DNA of 64,000 bases from Tannerella serpentiformis. GTDB lineage: Bacteria > Bacteroidota > Bacteroidia > Bacteroidales > Tannerellaceae. The position numbers and the translations under genes were made by a program. The notes beneath the pieces are model-generated. The model worked only from the letters and a program-made list of their open reading frames with translations. It ran no database searches and was not told the origin of the DNA. How positions within the stretch are numbered: the stretch's first letter is position 1; every line of letters begins with the position of its first letter. Shown here piece after piece: positions 25,332 through 35,673 of this stretch. The stretch lies in assembly GCF_003033925.1 (NCBI RefSeq), contig NZ_CP028365.1, positions 1,302,001 to 1,366,000 on the forward strand, in the 5' to 3' direction.

Positions 25332-25998
25332 GCACACCATCCTCATCGTGGCCGGTGGACGCGGCACACGTATGGGCGGCCCGCAGCCGAAGCAGTTCCT
25401 CGAGCTGGCCGGCCGGCCCGTGCTGATGCACACCCTCGAGGCGTTCGACCGCTGGGACGCGTCGGCGCACCTCATCGTGGTGCTGCCCGAAGACCAAATC
25501 GATACGTGGAAGCGGCTATGTGAGGCGGATGCCTTCGGCCGGATTCACCACGTGGTGGCCGGTGGTGAGACACGTTTCCATTCCGTGCGGAACGGACTCG
25601 ACGCCGTTGCGTCGGACGGACTGATCGCGGTGCACGACGGCGTCCGTCCGCTCGTGGCGCCGTCGGTCATCGCTGCTTGCTTTGCTGCGGCGGCTGACGG
25701 TGGCGCGGCCGTGCCCGTGGTGCCCGTGGTCGAATCGGTGCGCGAGGTGGACGCCGACGGCGGCAGTCGGCCCCTCGACCGCGCACGGTTGCGCGTGGTA
25801 CAGACACCGCAAGTCTTCCGCGCCGACGTGCTGCGCGCTGCCTATCGCCTGCCCTACGATCCGCGTTTCACCGACGACGCCTCCGTGGTGGAAGCCTCCG
25901 GCATGGCTGTCCGCCTCGTCCCCGGCAACCGCGAGAACATCAAGCTCACCACGCCGATGGATCTCCTCCTCGCGGAGCAACTGATGCGCCGGGAGTGA
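25315..25998 (+). CDS. ispD: 2-C-methyl-D-erythritol 4-phosphate cytidylyltransferase
   Basis: It joins CTP and methylerythritol phosphate in the non-mevalonate isoprenoid pathway. A 227-residue protein. The nucleotide loop is ILIVAGGRGTRMGGPQPKQFLELAGRPVL. VAGGETRFHSVRNGLDAV, HDGVRPLVAPSVI and VVQTPQVFRADVLRAAY follow, with ENIKLTTPMDLLLAE at the C-terminus. It overlaps xseB by 17 bases and converges with the next gene two bases away, leaving no room for a terminator. Confidence 0.95.
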   Translation: MSLTSKHTILIVAGGRGTRMGGPQPKQFLELAGRPVLMHTLEAFDRWDASAHLIVVLPEDQIDTWKRLCEADAFGRIHHVVAGGETRFHSVRNGLDAVASDGLIAVHDGVRPLVAPSVIAACFAAAADGGAAVPVVPVVESVREVDADGGSRPLDRARLRVVQTPQVFRADVLRAAYRLPYDPRFTDDASVVEASGMAVRLVPGNRENIKLTTPMDLLLAEQLMRRE

Positions 25999-26000
25999 TC

Positions 26001-26648
26001 CTACTCCTCCGCCTCGGCGCGGCTGTAGACGAGGCGGCCATCGTCCGGGAGGAAGGTGTAGCGGAGGGTGCCGATGGCCAGGAGGTCGCTGAGGATGTGG
26101 CGGGCAACCGGGCGGCGGATGTGCGCCAGGCGACAGAACTCGGAGAGCGAGACGCTGGGGTGCGTCTCGAGGTGGCGAAACAGCGCCTCGACGGGACGAG
26201 TCAGGCGGAAGAGTCGGCCGTCGGGGCGGCGCAGCTTCTTCCAGGCCAGCACCAGGGTCGGGTCAGCCGGACGGTTCTCGTCGGCCACGCGCAGGTAAGC
26301 CACGTATTGGTCGTCCTTATCGGGCGCCAGATAGGGGCGGTCAGGGCCGCGCTCGATATCGATCTCCAGCACCGTGCGTCCGCCGACCTCCCACCGTCGG
26401 GCGGTGAAGGGCACCGCGGGGCGGGTGTAGCGCTCGGAGGCAGCCTCGATCATGTAATACTCCTCCTCGCTGCGTACGCCGGCGATGCGTCCGTTGTCCT
26501 TTACGCCGATGAGCAGCCGTCCGCCGTCGGTGTTGGCGAAGGCGCTGAGGGTGCGGGCGATCTTCTTACTGTCGCTGATTTCGAACTTGAAGTCTTGCCT
26601 CTGGTGTTCGCCTTCTGCGATCAGGGCTTCGAGGGGGTGCATGTTCAT
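26001..26648 (-). CDS. AlbA_2 (Schlafen-like) domain, putative nucleic-acid-binding protein
   Basis: A 215-residue protein. The first 110 residues form an AlbA_2/AAA_4-type domain: EGEHQRQDFKFEISDSKKIARTLSAFANTDGGRLLIGVKDNGRIAGV, with the conserved E-x-K/D and FANT-GG motifs. The C-terminal part (about 150-210) looks like a winged helix (VEALFRHLETHPSVSLSEFCRLAHIRRPVARHILSDLLAIG). Such proteins are often regulators or defence-associated; the role here is unknown. Start chosen at MNMHPLEALI; a start two codons later is equally possible. Array A4 lies directly upstream. Confidence 0.8.
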   Translation of the reverse strand: MNMHPLEALIAEGEHQRQDFKFEISDSKKIARTLSAFANTDGGRLLIGVKDNGRIAGVRSEEEYYMIEAASERYTRPAVPFTARRWEVGGRTVLEIDIERGPDRPYLAPDKDDQYVAYLRVADENRPADPTLVLAWKKLRRPDGRLFRLTRPVEALFRHLETHPSVSLSEFCRLAHIRRPVARHILSDLLAIGTLRYTFLPDDGRLVYSRAEAEE

Positions 26649-26721
26649 TTCAACTAAAAGTGGAAAACGGGCGGCTGCGGGTGCGCATGGGTTCAGCGGC
26701 GTGTCTCGGCTCAAATCGGAG

Positions 26722-27040
26722 GCCGGTTTCACTCCAAACCATTGGTTTGACCCAAATCAGGGGTCGGTTTCGCTCCAAACCATTGGTTTGGCCCAAATCG
26801 GGGGTCGGTTTCGCTCCAAACCATTGGTTTGGCCCAAATCGGGGGCCGGTCTGGCTTCAAACCATTGGTTTGGCCCAAATCAGGGGCCGGTTTCGCTTCA
26901 AACCATTGGTTTGACCCAAATCGGGGGCCGGTTTCACTCCAAACCATTGGTTTGGCCCAAATCGGAGGCCGGTCTGGCTTCAAACCATTGGTTTGGCTCA
27001 AATCGGGGGCCGGTTCCGCTTCAAACCATGGGGTGAGCGG
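26722..27040. repeat. Array A4: eight exact 41-bp repeats with an odd palindrome
   Basis: Palindrome CCAAACCATTGGTTTGG (arms 8, spacer 1) is centred at 26742, 26783, 26824, 26865, 26906, 26947, 26988 and 27029, exactly 41 bp apart throughout; the last copy keeps only the left arm. Linkers read CCCAAATCGGGGGCCGG. The array lies behind the 3' end of kdsB and ahead of the AlbA_2 gene. Confidence 0.92.
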
Positions 27041-27054
27041 TCAACAACCCGTCT

Positions 27055-27801
27055 TCAGCCGAGCAGGGCGACGGCGCGGGCGAGGTCGTCCGGGGTGTCG
27101 ATGCCGACGGTGTCGTAGGGGGTGACGGCCACGCGGATGCGGTAGCCGTTTTCGAGCCAGCGCAGCTGCTCGAGGCTCTCGGCCTTCTCTAACGACGATT
27201 GCGGTAGCAGGGTGATGGCGCGGAGTGTCTCGGCGCGGTAGGCGTAGAGGCCGATGTGCTTGTAGAAGGTATGACGTCGGAGCCACTCGGTGTGCACGGT
27301 GCCGCGGATGTAGGGGATGATGGAGCGGCTGAAGTAGAGCGCGTCGCCGTGGATGTCGAAGGCCACCTTGGGCGTGTTCGGGTTGAAGAGCGTCTGCTCG
27401 AAGTCGCCGTCGGGGTCGAAGGCTTTGGCCAGCGTGGCAATGCGCACGTCGGGGGCGTCGAAGCAACGCTTGAGCTGTTCGATCTGCTCGGGGCGGATGA
27501 AGGGCTCGTCGCCCTGGATGTTGATCACCACGTCGGCCGTGGCGCCCACCTTGTCGCAGGCTTCGCGGCAGCGGTCGGTACCGCTGCGGTGCGTGTCGGA
27601 GGTCATGACGACGTCGCCGCCGAAAGCCTCGACAGCCTGACGGATACGTTCGTCGTCGGTGGCCACCCAGAGCTCGTCCACGGTGGGGCGTACGCGTTCG
27701 TAGACGCGCTGAATCATGGGTTTACCGCCCAGGTCGGCCAGCGGTTTGCCGGGGAAGCGCGTCGAGGCGTAACGCGCGGGGATGATGCCAAGGAAGTGCA
27801 T
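27055..27801 (-). CDS. kdsB: 3-deoxy-manno-octulosonate cytidylyltransferase
   Basis: It activates KDO with CTP for lipid A-core assembly. A 248-residue cytosolic enzyme. The N-terminal [32 protein letters not shown] is the nucleotide loop. [30 protein letters not shown] and [21 protein letters not shown] are family motifs, and the C-terminus has [14 protein letters not shown] and GIDTPDDL. It shows the window's organism is Gram-negative with KDO. The yidC gene is upstream, but the gap holds two repeat elements. Confidence 0.96.
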   Translation of the reverse strand: MHFLGIIPARYASTRFPGKPLADLGGKPMIQRVYERVRPTVDELWVATDDERIRQAVEAFGGDVVMTSDTHRSGTDRCREACDKVGATADVVINIQGDEPFIRPEQIEQLKRCFDAPDVRIATLAKAFDPDGDFEQTLFNPNTPKVAFDIHGDALYFSRSIIPYIRGTVHTEWLRRHTFYKHIGLYAYRAETLRAITLLPQSSLEKAESLEQLRWLENGYRIRVAVTPYDTVGIDTPDDLARAVALLG

Positions 27802-27810
27802 GGGGATATA

Positions 27811-27927
27811 AGTAGTTATCGGCCTTCGACCGGGTAGTTACGCGGCTTTCGCCGCGGTAGTCAGAAGGAGTTATCGGCCTTCGGCCGGGGAGTTATGCGG
27901 CTTTCGCCGCGGTAGTCAGGGGGAGTT
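27811..27927. repeat. AGTTAT-hairpin modules between yidC and kdsB
   Basis: Two modules of the form GTAGTTAT, a stem (CGGCCTTCGGCCG type), AGTTATGCGGC, loop, GCCGCGGTAGTCAG. Related modules, with other stems, lie at 30025-30095 and 63513-63582. Confidence 0.65.
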
Positions 27928-27931
27928 ACAA

Positions 27932-28039
27932 GTAGGGGCGTATCGCGCGACGCCCCCCAACGCCCCGAAAGAGGGCGAACGCATGTTGTGCATTCATTCC
28001 TTGCGGAATGTTTGGGGGGCGTATTCGATACGCCCCTAC
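27932..28039. repeat. MITE-like element with terminal inverted repeats (copy 1)
   Basis: It starts GTAGGGGCGTATC and ends with the inverse GATACGCCCCTAC, 108 bp in all, with no coding frame. The right end is itself palindromic (GGGCGTATTCGATACGCCC). A second copy is at about 59925-60037. Confidence 0.65.
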
Positions 28040-28047
28040 ATAAAGAA

Positions 28048-30012
28048 TTATCGCTTGCGCTCTTGCCGCTTCGTGTTCTGCGCTTGCCGCTGGTTGCTGC
28101 GTTGCTTTTGCTGACGCTCCAACTCGGCTTGCTGCTTCTTCTGCATCTCGGCCATGCGCTCCATGAAGCTGCCGCGCTTGCGGGGCTTCTTCTTGTTCGC
28201 CTCGAGCTTGGCCAGCAGCTTGTCTTCGTTGATGAAGTAGCGGAACGAGGCCGTCTGCAGGATGGTGATCAGCGTAGAGATGAGGAAGTAGTAGCTCAGC
28301 CCCGCGGCGTTCTGGTTGAAGATGAAGAAGAACATCACGGGCATCATGTACGTCATCATGGCCATGCCGGGCATCTGTTGCTGACCGGTGTTGCTCATGT
28401 TCATGTTGATCTTGGAGTAGACCACGTTGACGATCGTCATCAGCAGACAGAAGAGGCTGATGTGGTTACCCATGAAGGCGCTGATGAGCGGAATGTTGGC
28501 ATCCCACGAGATGACGGCGTCGAACGTCGAGAGGTCCTTGGCCCAGAGAAACGGCTGCTGACGCAGTTCGATGGCCGTCGGGAAGAGCCAATAGAGCGCG
28601 ATGAGGATAGGCATCTGGAGCAGCATCGGCAAGCAACCACTCATAGGGCTGGCCCCGGCGCGACTGTATAGCTCCATCGTGGCCTTCTGCCGATCCATCG
28701 CCTGCTCCTGCTTCGGGTAGCGGGCGTTGATCGCCTCCACCTGCGGGCGCAGCACACGCATCTTGGCGGTGGACATGTACGACTTGTACGTCAGCGGGAA
28801 GAGCACCAGCTTGACGATGAGCGTAAGGATGAGGATAATCACACCGTAGTTGGTGAGGAAGCGGCCGAGGTAGTCGAAGATGGGCACGATGAAGTAGCGG
28901 TTGATGGGGCGCACCCATTTGTAGCCCAGCGGCACGAGCTCGTCAAGCGAGAGGCGGTCGGCCTTGTCGCGACCCTTATCGTAGGCGCCGAGGAGTTTGT
29001 ACTTGTTCGGGCCGATGAAATAGTTGAAGCCGATGGTGTCGGGGCGAGACGGGTCGAAGTCGACGCTCGTCATGGCCGTGAAGGTCTTCAGATGCGCCGT
29101 GTCTGCGTCGGGCGTCAAGCGCGACTCGAGTTTGGAAGCCGTGAAGGCATCGTCGGCAATGAGCACCGTGGCGAAGTACTTGTTCTTGTAGCCGATCCAC
29201 TTCAGGCGGTTGGAGATCTGTTTGTCGGCATCCTTCGTCTCGCTCAGCTTATCCACATCGTCGGCCACGTATTTATAGTAAAGGGCCGTGTACTGGTTCT
29301 CGTACTTCCGACCGTGCTCCAGCTGGCGCGCGTGCTGCGTCCAAGTTAGGTCGAGCGAGCGGGTAGAGGGAGCGAGGATGCCATTCATGCCGGCTGCGAG
29401 GATCGTGTAGCGCAGCATGTAATCGTCCGGAGCGAGCGAGTAGGTGAAGTCCATGTGCGCACCGTCGCCTGCGTCGAGACGCATGGTGACTGAGCGACCG
29501 TCGGCACCCTTGATCGGCGTAAAGTAGAGGTCGGCCGTGTTGATGACGCGCTGATTGGCGGTGATCATCGTCAGGTTGAGAGCCGACTCGTCCGAGCCGT
29601 CGAAGAGCACGAGCGGCTGCTTGTCGTAAGTGGTGTATTCCTTCAATCGGGCGTAGCAGAGACGGCCCCCCTTGGTGCTGATGCGCACCTCCACTTTGTC
29701 GTTCTCGAGGGTGACAAACTCCTCCGTACCGACAGCGGCGCGTGCAAAGGCACCGTATGTGCCGCGCAAGCGCTCCTCACGCACGGAGTCGGGCAGGCCG
29801 ACGGTGTCCGCGGCCGTTGTCGGAGCGAGATCGGCCGTGGCCTTCGCTTGGTCTATCTGAGCCAAGGCCGCCTGTTCCACTCGGGCCACCGAGTCGTTGT
29901 AACGTTGTTGCGCCTTGATCTGCTCCTCACTCGGGCGGTTGAACCAGACGAAAAGCACCAGCACCACCCCGATCAGTATGAAACCGATCACTGTATTCTT
30001 ATCCATTGACAT
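28048..30012 (-). CDS. yidC: Membrane protein insertase YidC
   Basis: It inserts and folds inner-membrane proteins, alone or with SecYEG. The 654-residue protein starts MSMDKNTVIGFILIGVVLVLFVWF (first membrane segment). A large periplasmic beta-domain (about 60-370) and the conserved five-segment core follow. The core includes LTLIVKLVLFPLTYKSYMSTAKMRVLRPQVEAI, GCLPMLLQMPILIALYWLFP and MPVMFFFIFNQNAAGLSYYFLISTLITI. The tail (KKKPRKRGSFMERMAEMQKKQQAELERQ) is very basic and glutamine rich, as in ribosome-binding YidC tails. It lies downstream of pyrG. Confidence 0.96.
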   Translation of the reverse strand: MSMDKNTVIGFILIGVVLVLFVWFNRPSEEQIKAQQRYNDSVARVEQAALAQIDQAKATADLAPTTAADTVGLPDSVREERLRGTYGAFARAAVGTEEFVTLENDKVEVRISTKGGRLCYARLKEYTTYDKQPLVLFDGSDESALNLTMITANQRVINTADLYFTPIKGADGRSVTMRLDAGDGAHMDFTYSLAPDDYMLRYTILAAGMNGILAPSTRSLDLTWTQHARQLEHGRKYENQYTALYYKYVADDVDKLSETKDADKQISNRLKWIGYKNKYFATVLIADDAFTASKLESRLTPDADTAHLKTFTAMTSVDFDPSRPDTIGFNYFIGPNKYKLLGAYDKGRDKADRLSLDELVPLGYKWVRPINRYFIVPIFDYLGRFLTNYGVIILILTLIVKLVLFPLTYKSYMSTAKMRVLRPQVEAINARYPKQEQAMDRQKATMELYSRAGASPMSGCLPMLLQMPILIALYWLFPTAIELRQQPFLWAKDLSTFDAVISWDANIPLISAFMGNHISLFCLLMTIVNVVYSKINMNMSNTGQQQMPGMAMMTYMMPVMFFFIFNQNAAGLSYYFLISTLITILQTASFRYFINEDKLLAKLEANKKKPRKRGSFMERMAEMQKKQQAELERQQKQRSNQRQAQNTKRQERKR

Positions 30013-30024
30013 ATTCTTTATTCG

Positions 30025-30095
30025 AGTAGTTATGGAGGCTATGCCTCCGATAGTTATGCGGCTGCGCCGCGGTAGTTAGTAGTAGTTAGAAGAAG
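30025..30095. repeat. AGTTAT-hairpin module between pyrG and yidC
   Basis: GTAGTTAT, stem GGAGGC-TAT-GCCTCC, TAGTTAT, stem GCGGC-TGC-GCCGC, GGTAGTTAG. The stems differ from the other copies but still pair perfectly. Confidence 0.6.
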
Positions 30096-30126
30096 AGGCT
30101 ACCCTCTACCCTCTCATCTCTACCCT

Positions 30127-31770
<1,644 letters not shown>

Positions 31771-31833
31771 CTAAAAACTAAGCCAGTAACGCAAAAAGTC
31801 CCCATACGCGCGGCCTGCCCTCCCCGCTTGCGC

Positions 31834-32192
31834 CCGCCAAAAACTTTTTCAGCCCATTTCCCCTCAGGAAATCACTCGCCACAAACTTTTTCAGCTCATT
31901 TCCTCGGGAAATCGCTCGCCACAAACTTTTTCAGCTCATTTCCTCAGGAAATCGGCCGCCACAAACTTTTTCGGCTCATTTCCTCAGGAAATCGGCCGCC
32001 ACAAACTTTTTCAGCTCATTTCCTCAGGAAATCGCTCGCCACAAACTTTTTCGGCTCATTTCCTCAGGAAATCGGCCGCCACAAAACTTTTTCAGCTCAT
32101 TTCCTTGAGGAAATCGGCCGCCACAAACTTTTTCAGCTCATTTCCTCAGGAAATCGGCAGCTCACTTACTCACTCATTTCCTCAGGAAATCG
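31834..32192. repeat. Array A5: about nine 40-bp repeats with an odd palindrome
   Basis: Palindrome TTTCCTCAGGAAA (arms 6, spacer 1) or variants are centred near 31865, 31905, 31945, 31985, 32025, 32065, 32106, 32147 and 32183. The period is 40 to 41 bp (the last step is 36). Linkers read CGCCACAAACTTTTTCAGC. One unit has an even palindrome (TTTCCTTGAGGAAA). The array lies behind comEC and ahead of the pyrG promoter. The stretch 32193-32310 shows nothing recognisable. Confidence 0.9.
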
Positions 32193-32310
32193 TAAGCGAT
32201 AGGATTGCCCACGCCGAACTCGCGTTAACGATGAAGAGGGGGGCTGGAACGATCAAAGGGGCAAAGAACGGAGCGAGTAGGCCGAAACGCATTTGATTGA
32301 ACCTAAAAAC

Positions 32311-32345
32311 AAAAAAGGCACTGCCGGAACCCAATCCGACAGCGC
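32311..32345 (-). terminator. Intrinsic terminator behind comEC
   Basis: On the minus strand an 11-base stem (32335-32345 with 32317-32327, including wobble pairs) is followed by six Ts (32316-32311). It lies 36 bases behind the comEC stop. Confidence 0.75.
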
Positions 32346-32380
32346 CTCCGCCCTGTTTTTATCCGGGAAACGAGTGTCTG

Positions 32381-33670
32381 TCACCCTCCAAACTGATGCT
32401 GCGCAAGGGTGTAAATGATGAGGGAAAGCGTCCCGCCAAGAGAGGCGAAAAGCGTCCGTCGACTGCCGCGGGTCGCAGCGTGGATGCCCAAGAGAAGGAC
32501 GGCGTAGGAACCGATGAGCAGGACGAGGTCGAAGCGCATCGGGGCACCGGCCGCAGGGAGGAGGCTGAACCGATCGACGACGGCGACGAGCGTGTGCGTC
32601 AGGCGCTCCACCGCGCTCTGCAATCCGAAGCTCCCGGGCGTGCCAACGGGCAGCGCGACCCACACGAGGGCCATGGGGATGAGCAGCGTGGCGGACAGCA
32701 CGAGGAAGAGATTTGCGAAGAGAAAAACGAGGGAGATGCGGCCGAAATAGTAGCAACAGAGCGGGAAGGTGCCGACCTGAGCAGCCAGACTGACGGCCAC
32801 GAGTCGCCAAGGGAGGGCGATCCACCGGCGGCGCACATCGATGAGGCAGGCTATGCGGGGCGTGAGCAGAAGGATGAATGAGACGGCGGCGAAGGTGAGC
32901 TGGAACCCGACGTCGAAGAGGCTGAAGGGATCGACGAAAAGCATCAGCAAAGCAGAGGCGAACAGCGTGTTGTATGGCTCGGGGGTGCGGCGAAGGGCCA
33001 CGCCAATGAGGTAGATGGTGAGCATCGTGGCCGCTCGGACGGCCGGTGCAGAAAGGCCCGACACGGCGGCGTAGGCCCAGGCGACGAGGATCATCAGTCC
33101 GCAACGGAAGAGTCGGCAGGGCATGGTCGGCGGCAGAAAACCGAGTAGCAGGGCAAGCGCGCCGCTGACCAGTCCGACGTGAAAGCCGCTGACGGCTAAG
33201 AGGTGTGCCACGCCAGCGGTCGAGAACCGGCGGCGCAAATCACGCGTCATGCCGCTACGGTCGTTGACGGTGATCGAGGCCAGTACAGCGTGCTCGTCGG
33301 GCGAAAGGCGCAGCTGCCCGAGGCGTTCCACGATGTGTCCTTGCACAGCGTGCGCCGCCCGTCGCCATGCCGTCGGCGCAGGCCTCGGATCGTCAAGGTG
33401 CCGCTCAGCCAGCGCGGTCCGCTGTATGGCCAGAAAGAGGACCACGAAAGTCAAGATCGCACCCCAAATGTAGGGTGTCTCGAGCCGCAGCTCGCGCGGT
33501 GCCGACCGTCTCCCTCGGTTACACACAAGCGCCGCAATGGCAGGAACCAGCAAGGCGAAAGACAAGTACTGGAGCGGGTAGCAGACCTCGCAAAGGGTTC
33601 CGACAATCCACAAAAAAAGCGGCCTCGATAGAGGTCGCTTATTCCATTCGTTATGATCGCGTTCGATCAT
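32381..33670 (-). CDS. comEC: ComEC/Rec2-type competence membrane channel, core only
   Basis: A 429-residue polytopic membrane protein. An N-terminal region with three to four membrane segments precedes the competence domain (about residues 150-400). That domain is marked by HAVLASITVNDRSGMTRDLRRRFSTAGVAHLLAVSGFHVGLVSG, SGLSAPAVRAATMLTIYL and DPFSLFDVGFQLTFAAV. The C-terminal metallo-beta-lactamase domain of full-length ComEC is absent, and so is most of the N-terminal OB domain. Short forms occur in Bacteroidetes as I recall. The expected role is passage of single-stranded DNA across the inner membrane. Confidence 0.85.
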   Translation of the reverse strand: MIERDHNEWNKRPLSRPLFLWIVGTLCEVCYPLQYLSFALLVPAIAALVCNRGRRSAPRELRLETPYIWGAILTFVVLFLAIQRTALAERHLDDPRPAPTAWRRAAHAVQGHIVERLGQLRLSPDEHAVLASITVNDRSGMTRDLRRRFSTAGVAHLLAVSGFHVGLVSGALALLLGFLPPTMPCRLFRCGLMILVAWAYAAVSGLSAPAVRAATMLTIYLIGVALRRTPEPYNTLFASALLMLFVDPFSLFDVGFQLTFAAVSFILLLTPRIACLIDVRRRWIALPWRLVAVSLAAQVGTFPLCCYYFGRISLVFLFANLFLVLSATLLIPMALVWVALPVGTPGSFGLQSAVERLTHTLVAVVDRFSLLPAAGAPMRFDLVLLIGSYAVLLLGIHAATRGSRRTLFASLGGTLSLIIYTLAQHQFGG

Positions 33671-33765
33671 GCTCGATTCTCTTTTCCGCGGGGCGTCGGC
33701 CCGCCGCGTTGTGTTATTGTTTTGCGGGATAAGTGTCCGAGGCCCTTCTCGGACGATCTCTCGCG

Positions 33766-34557
33766 CTACGCCTTATTTCCGCTCACCTTCGCCCAGAGGA
33801 ATCGGGTGGCAAACCAAAGGTGACGCATCTGCGTGGGCAACGCCCCGTAGTAGCGACACATGATGCGGTAGCGCTCCGCGAGGGACGCCTTACGGTTGCG
33901 CGTCGTCATTCCTTCGGCTTCATAATTCACTAACCGCATTCGTGAGTTGACGATCCGCTGCGATTGTTTCATGCACCGGATGCACCAATCGAAGTCGGCC
34001 GAGAATCGGTATTGCAAATCGTACGTCAGCGCCACGCTCCGCTTGACGACAAACGCCTGATGACTGACACACATCCCCGTCCGAAAGCCGCGCCAAGTCA
34101 GCACCTCGGGCGCTTTCAGTCGACGCGCGGCGATAAATCGCCCCTCGCTGTCGGTCACGTCCGTCTCACCGTAAAGAATATCTGGCCAACCGTTTCGTTC
34201 GGCCACATCGGCCAATTGCGCCACCGTCTCCGGCGACCGAAATGTGTCACCTGCGTTGAGAAACCAGACGTAGTCGCCCGTCGCCCGTTGCAGGCCCTTG
34301 TTCATCGCGTCGTACAGTCCACGATCCGGCTCCGAAACGGTTACGCACCGCATCGGCTCGATGCCACGCCGCGTGCGTTCGTCCGCCATCTCCGCCTCCC
34401 AACGTGCGACTCGCTCCATCGTCCCGTCAGTCGATCCCCCGTCAATCACGAGGTACTCCATCTCGCCATACGTCTGCACCCCGACGCTCTGCAACGTCCG
34501 GTCGAGCGCCTTCCGAGCATTATATGTGACCGTGATGATGGAGAAAAGGAGAGGCAT
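33766..34557 (-). CDS. Glycosyltransferase family 2
   Basis: A 263-residue GT-A fold enzyme, WcaE-like. The nucleotide-sugar site is IITVTYNARKALDRTLQSV and VIDGGSTDGTMERV, the metal-binding region is YVWFLNAGDTF, and SEPDRGLYDAMNKGL precedes it. FSADFDWCIRCMKQS is in the acceptor half. It is the last gene of the polysaccharide run and, unlike the genes upstream, has the GC-rich codon use of the core genome. It starts directly at the stop of the methyltransferase gene. Confidence 0.9.
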   Translation of the reverse strand: MPLLFSIITVTYNARKALDRTLQSVGVQTYGEMEYLVIDGGSTDGTMERVARWEAEMADERTRRGIEPMRCVTVSEPDRGLYDAMNKGLQRATGDYVWFLNAGDTFRSPETVAQLADVAERNGWPDILYGETDVTDSEGRFIAARRLKAPEVLTWRGFRTGMCVSHQAFVVKRSVALTYDLQYRFSADFDWCIRCMKQSQRIVNSRMRLVNYEAEGMTTRNRKASLAERYRIMCRYYGALPTQMRHLWFATRFLWAKVSGNKA

Positions 34558-35310
34558 CTAGATCTTCTTTTGAGCCAGTATTATCGTATTAAAATACAGT
34601 TCAGGTTTTCGGGGCAACAACCAAACAATCGCACCGCCCAAAATACAAACCGGTGCAATGAATATGGCATTCATAAGAAGGTTGACATATTTATTCTTGA
34701 CGTAAAACAGGCTTCGTAAATATGCCATCCACAATTGCAAAACGACTTCCGCAAAATGTCCGCTACGTTCTTCGGCAAGGATTGTCAATCCCTGATCTGT
34801 TATGTGTTTTCGAATCCCTATAAGGGAGAATCGTCTAAAATCATACGGCAACTCATGCTCTGCCCAAATAAAAGGTACGGTAACCAGCATCTTACCGCCC
34901 GGTCTCAATACACGAACAAGATCTGTAAGACATCCGTCTACATTAGGCACATGCTCCAAGACCTCACTTGTCAATATCGCGTCAAACGAATCATCGTCGA
35001 ATGGAAGGCGTACTCCATCATAGTAGACATCTATTGCTTCCGTTTTATGATTATGACCTTCGTTCTCTATATCTACTCCAAGATAGGACCTTAAATGCGG
35101 AAACAACTCCTGATATGGTTTAGCTCCACACCCAAAATCAAGCAATTCACCTTCTAATTGTGGTGCAAGTCGCCGCACTTTCTCTATCAACCGCTTGCGG
35201 ATAAAATAAAATGGGTTGATGAAAACGCTAAACCAATTGGGAAAAAATCGCTGCCTTAGGTAGTATGTATGAAATAGGTCAAGCATCTCTTTCAATATGC
35301 TGTCTGTCAT
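34558..35310 (-). CDS. Class I SAM-dependent methyltransferase
   Basis: A 250-residue protein. Motif I is LLDFGCGAKPYQELFP (about residues 55-70), then YLGVDIENEGH, FDAILTSEVLEHVPNVDGCLTDLVRVLRPGGKMLVTVPF, the methyltransferase-11 pattern. Two hydrophobic stretches near the C-terminus (NAIFIAPVCILGGAIVWLL) may associate with the membrane. It abuts the GT2 gene and overlaps the cupin gene by four bases, so it belongs to the polysaccharide operon. Methyl acceptor unknown. Confidence 0.88.
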   Translation of the reverse strand: MTDSILKEMLDLFHTYYLRQRFFPNWFSVFINPFYFIRKRLIEKVRRLAPQLEGELLDFGCGAKPYQELFPHLRSYLGVDIENEGHNHKTEAIDVYYDGVRLPFDDDSFDAILTSEVLEHVPNVDGCLTDLVRVLRPGGKMLVTVPFIWAEHELPYDFRRFSLIGIRKHITDQGLTILAEERSGHFAEVVLQLWMAYLRSLFYVKNKYVNLLMNAIFIAPVCILGGAIVWLLPRKPELYFNTIILAQKKI

Positions 35311-35672
35311 TTATAGGGTTCATAGATGTAATCATGAGGGTCGAAATATTCCGAAGCCAACACCATTAAGATTGCATCCTTGCTGAAATGATGCATTGTA
35401 TGCCAATCTTCAGGATTAATGATAAGACACTTATGAGGAGAGTCTAAGATAAAATCCTTATGTCCATTCTTTGTATGATTGGATATGATGCAGTGGCCTT
35501 GAAGACAAATGGCGGCCTGTACAGTTTTATGATGACGGTGCCCACCTCTCACGGAGTCATCTACACCATAAATGTAGAAGATTCGCTTAATATCAAACGG
35601 TATAACCTTCTCAATCACGGTCAAATTTCCGCGTCGATCAGTATATGTTTTGAGATCTATTAATTCTGCCAT
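35307..35672 (-). CDS. Cupin sugar 3,4-ketoisomerase (FdtA/WxcM-like)
   Basis: A 121-residue double-stranded beta-helix protein like FdtA/QdtA, which isomerises dTDP-4-keto-6-deoxyglucose to the 3-keto form on the way to amino-deoxy sugars. DRRGNLTVIEKVIPFDIKRIFYIYGV, RGGHRHHKTVQAAICLQG (the catalytic histidines) and PEDWHTMHHFSKDAILMVLASEYFDPHDYI are the family segments. The expected aminotransferase and acetyltransferase partners are not in this window, so the pathway may be completed elsewhere. It overlaps the downstream methyltransferase gene by four bases. Confidence 0.85.
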   Translation of the reverse strand: MAELIDLKTYTDRRGNLTVIEKVIPFDIKRIFYIYGVDDSVRGGHRHHKTVQAAICLQGHCIISNHTKNGHKDFILDSPHKCLIINPEDWHTMHHFSKDAILMVLASEYFDPHDYIYEPYK

Positions 35673-35673
35673 T

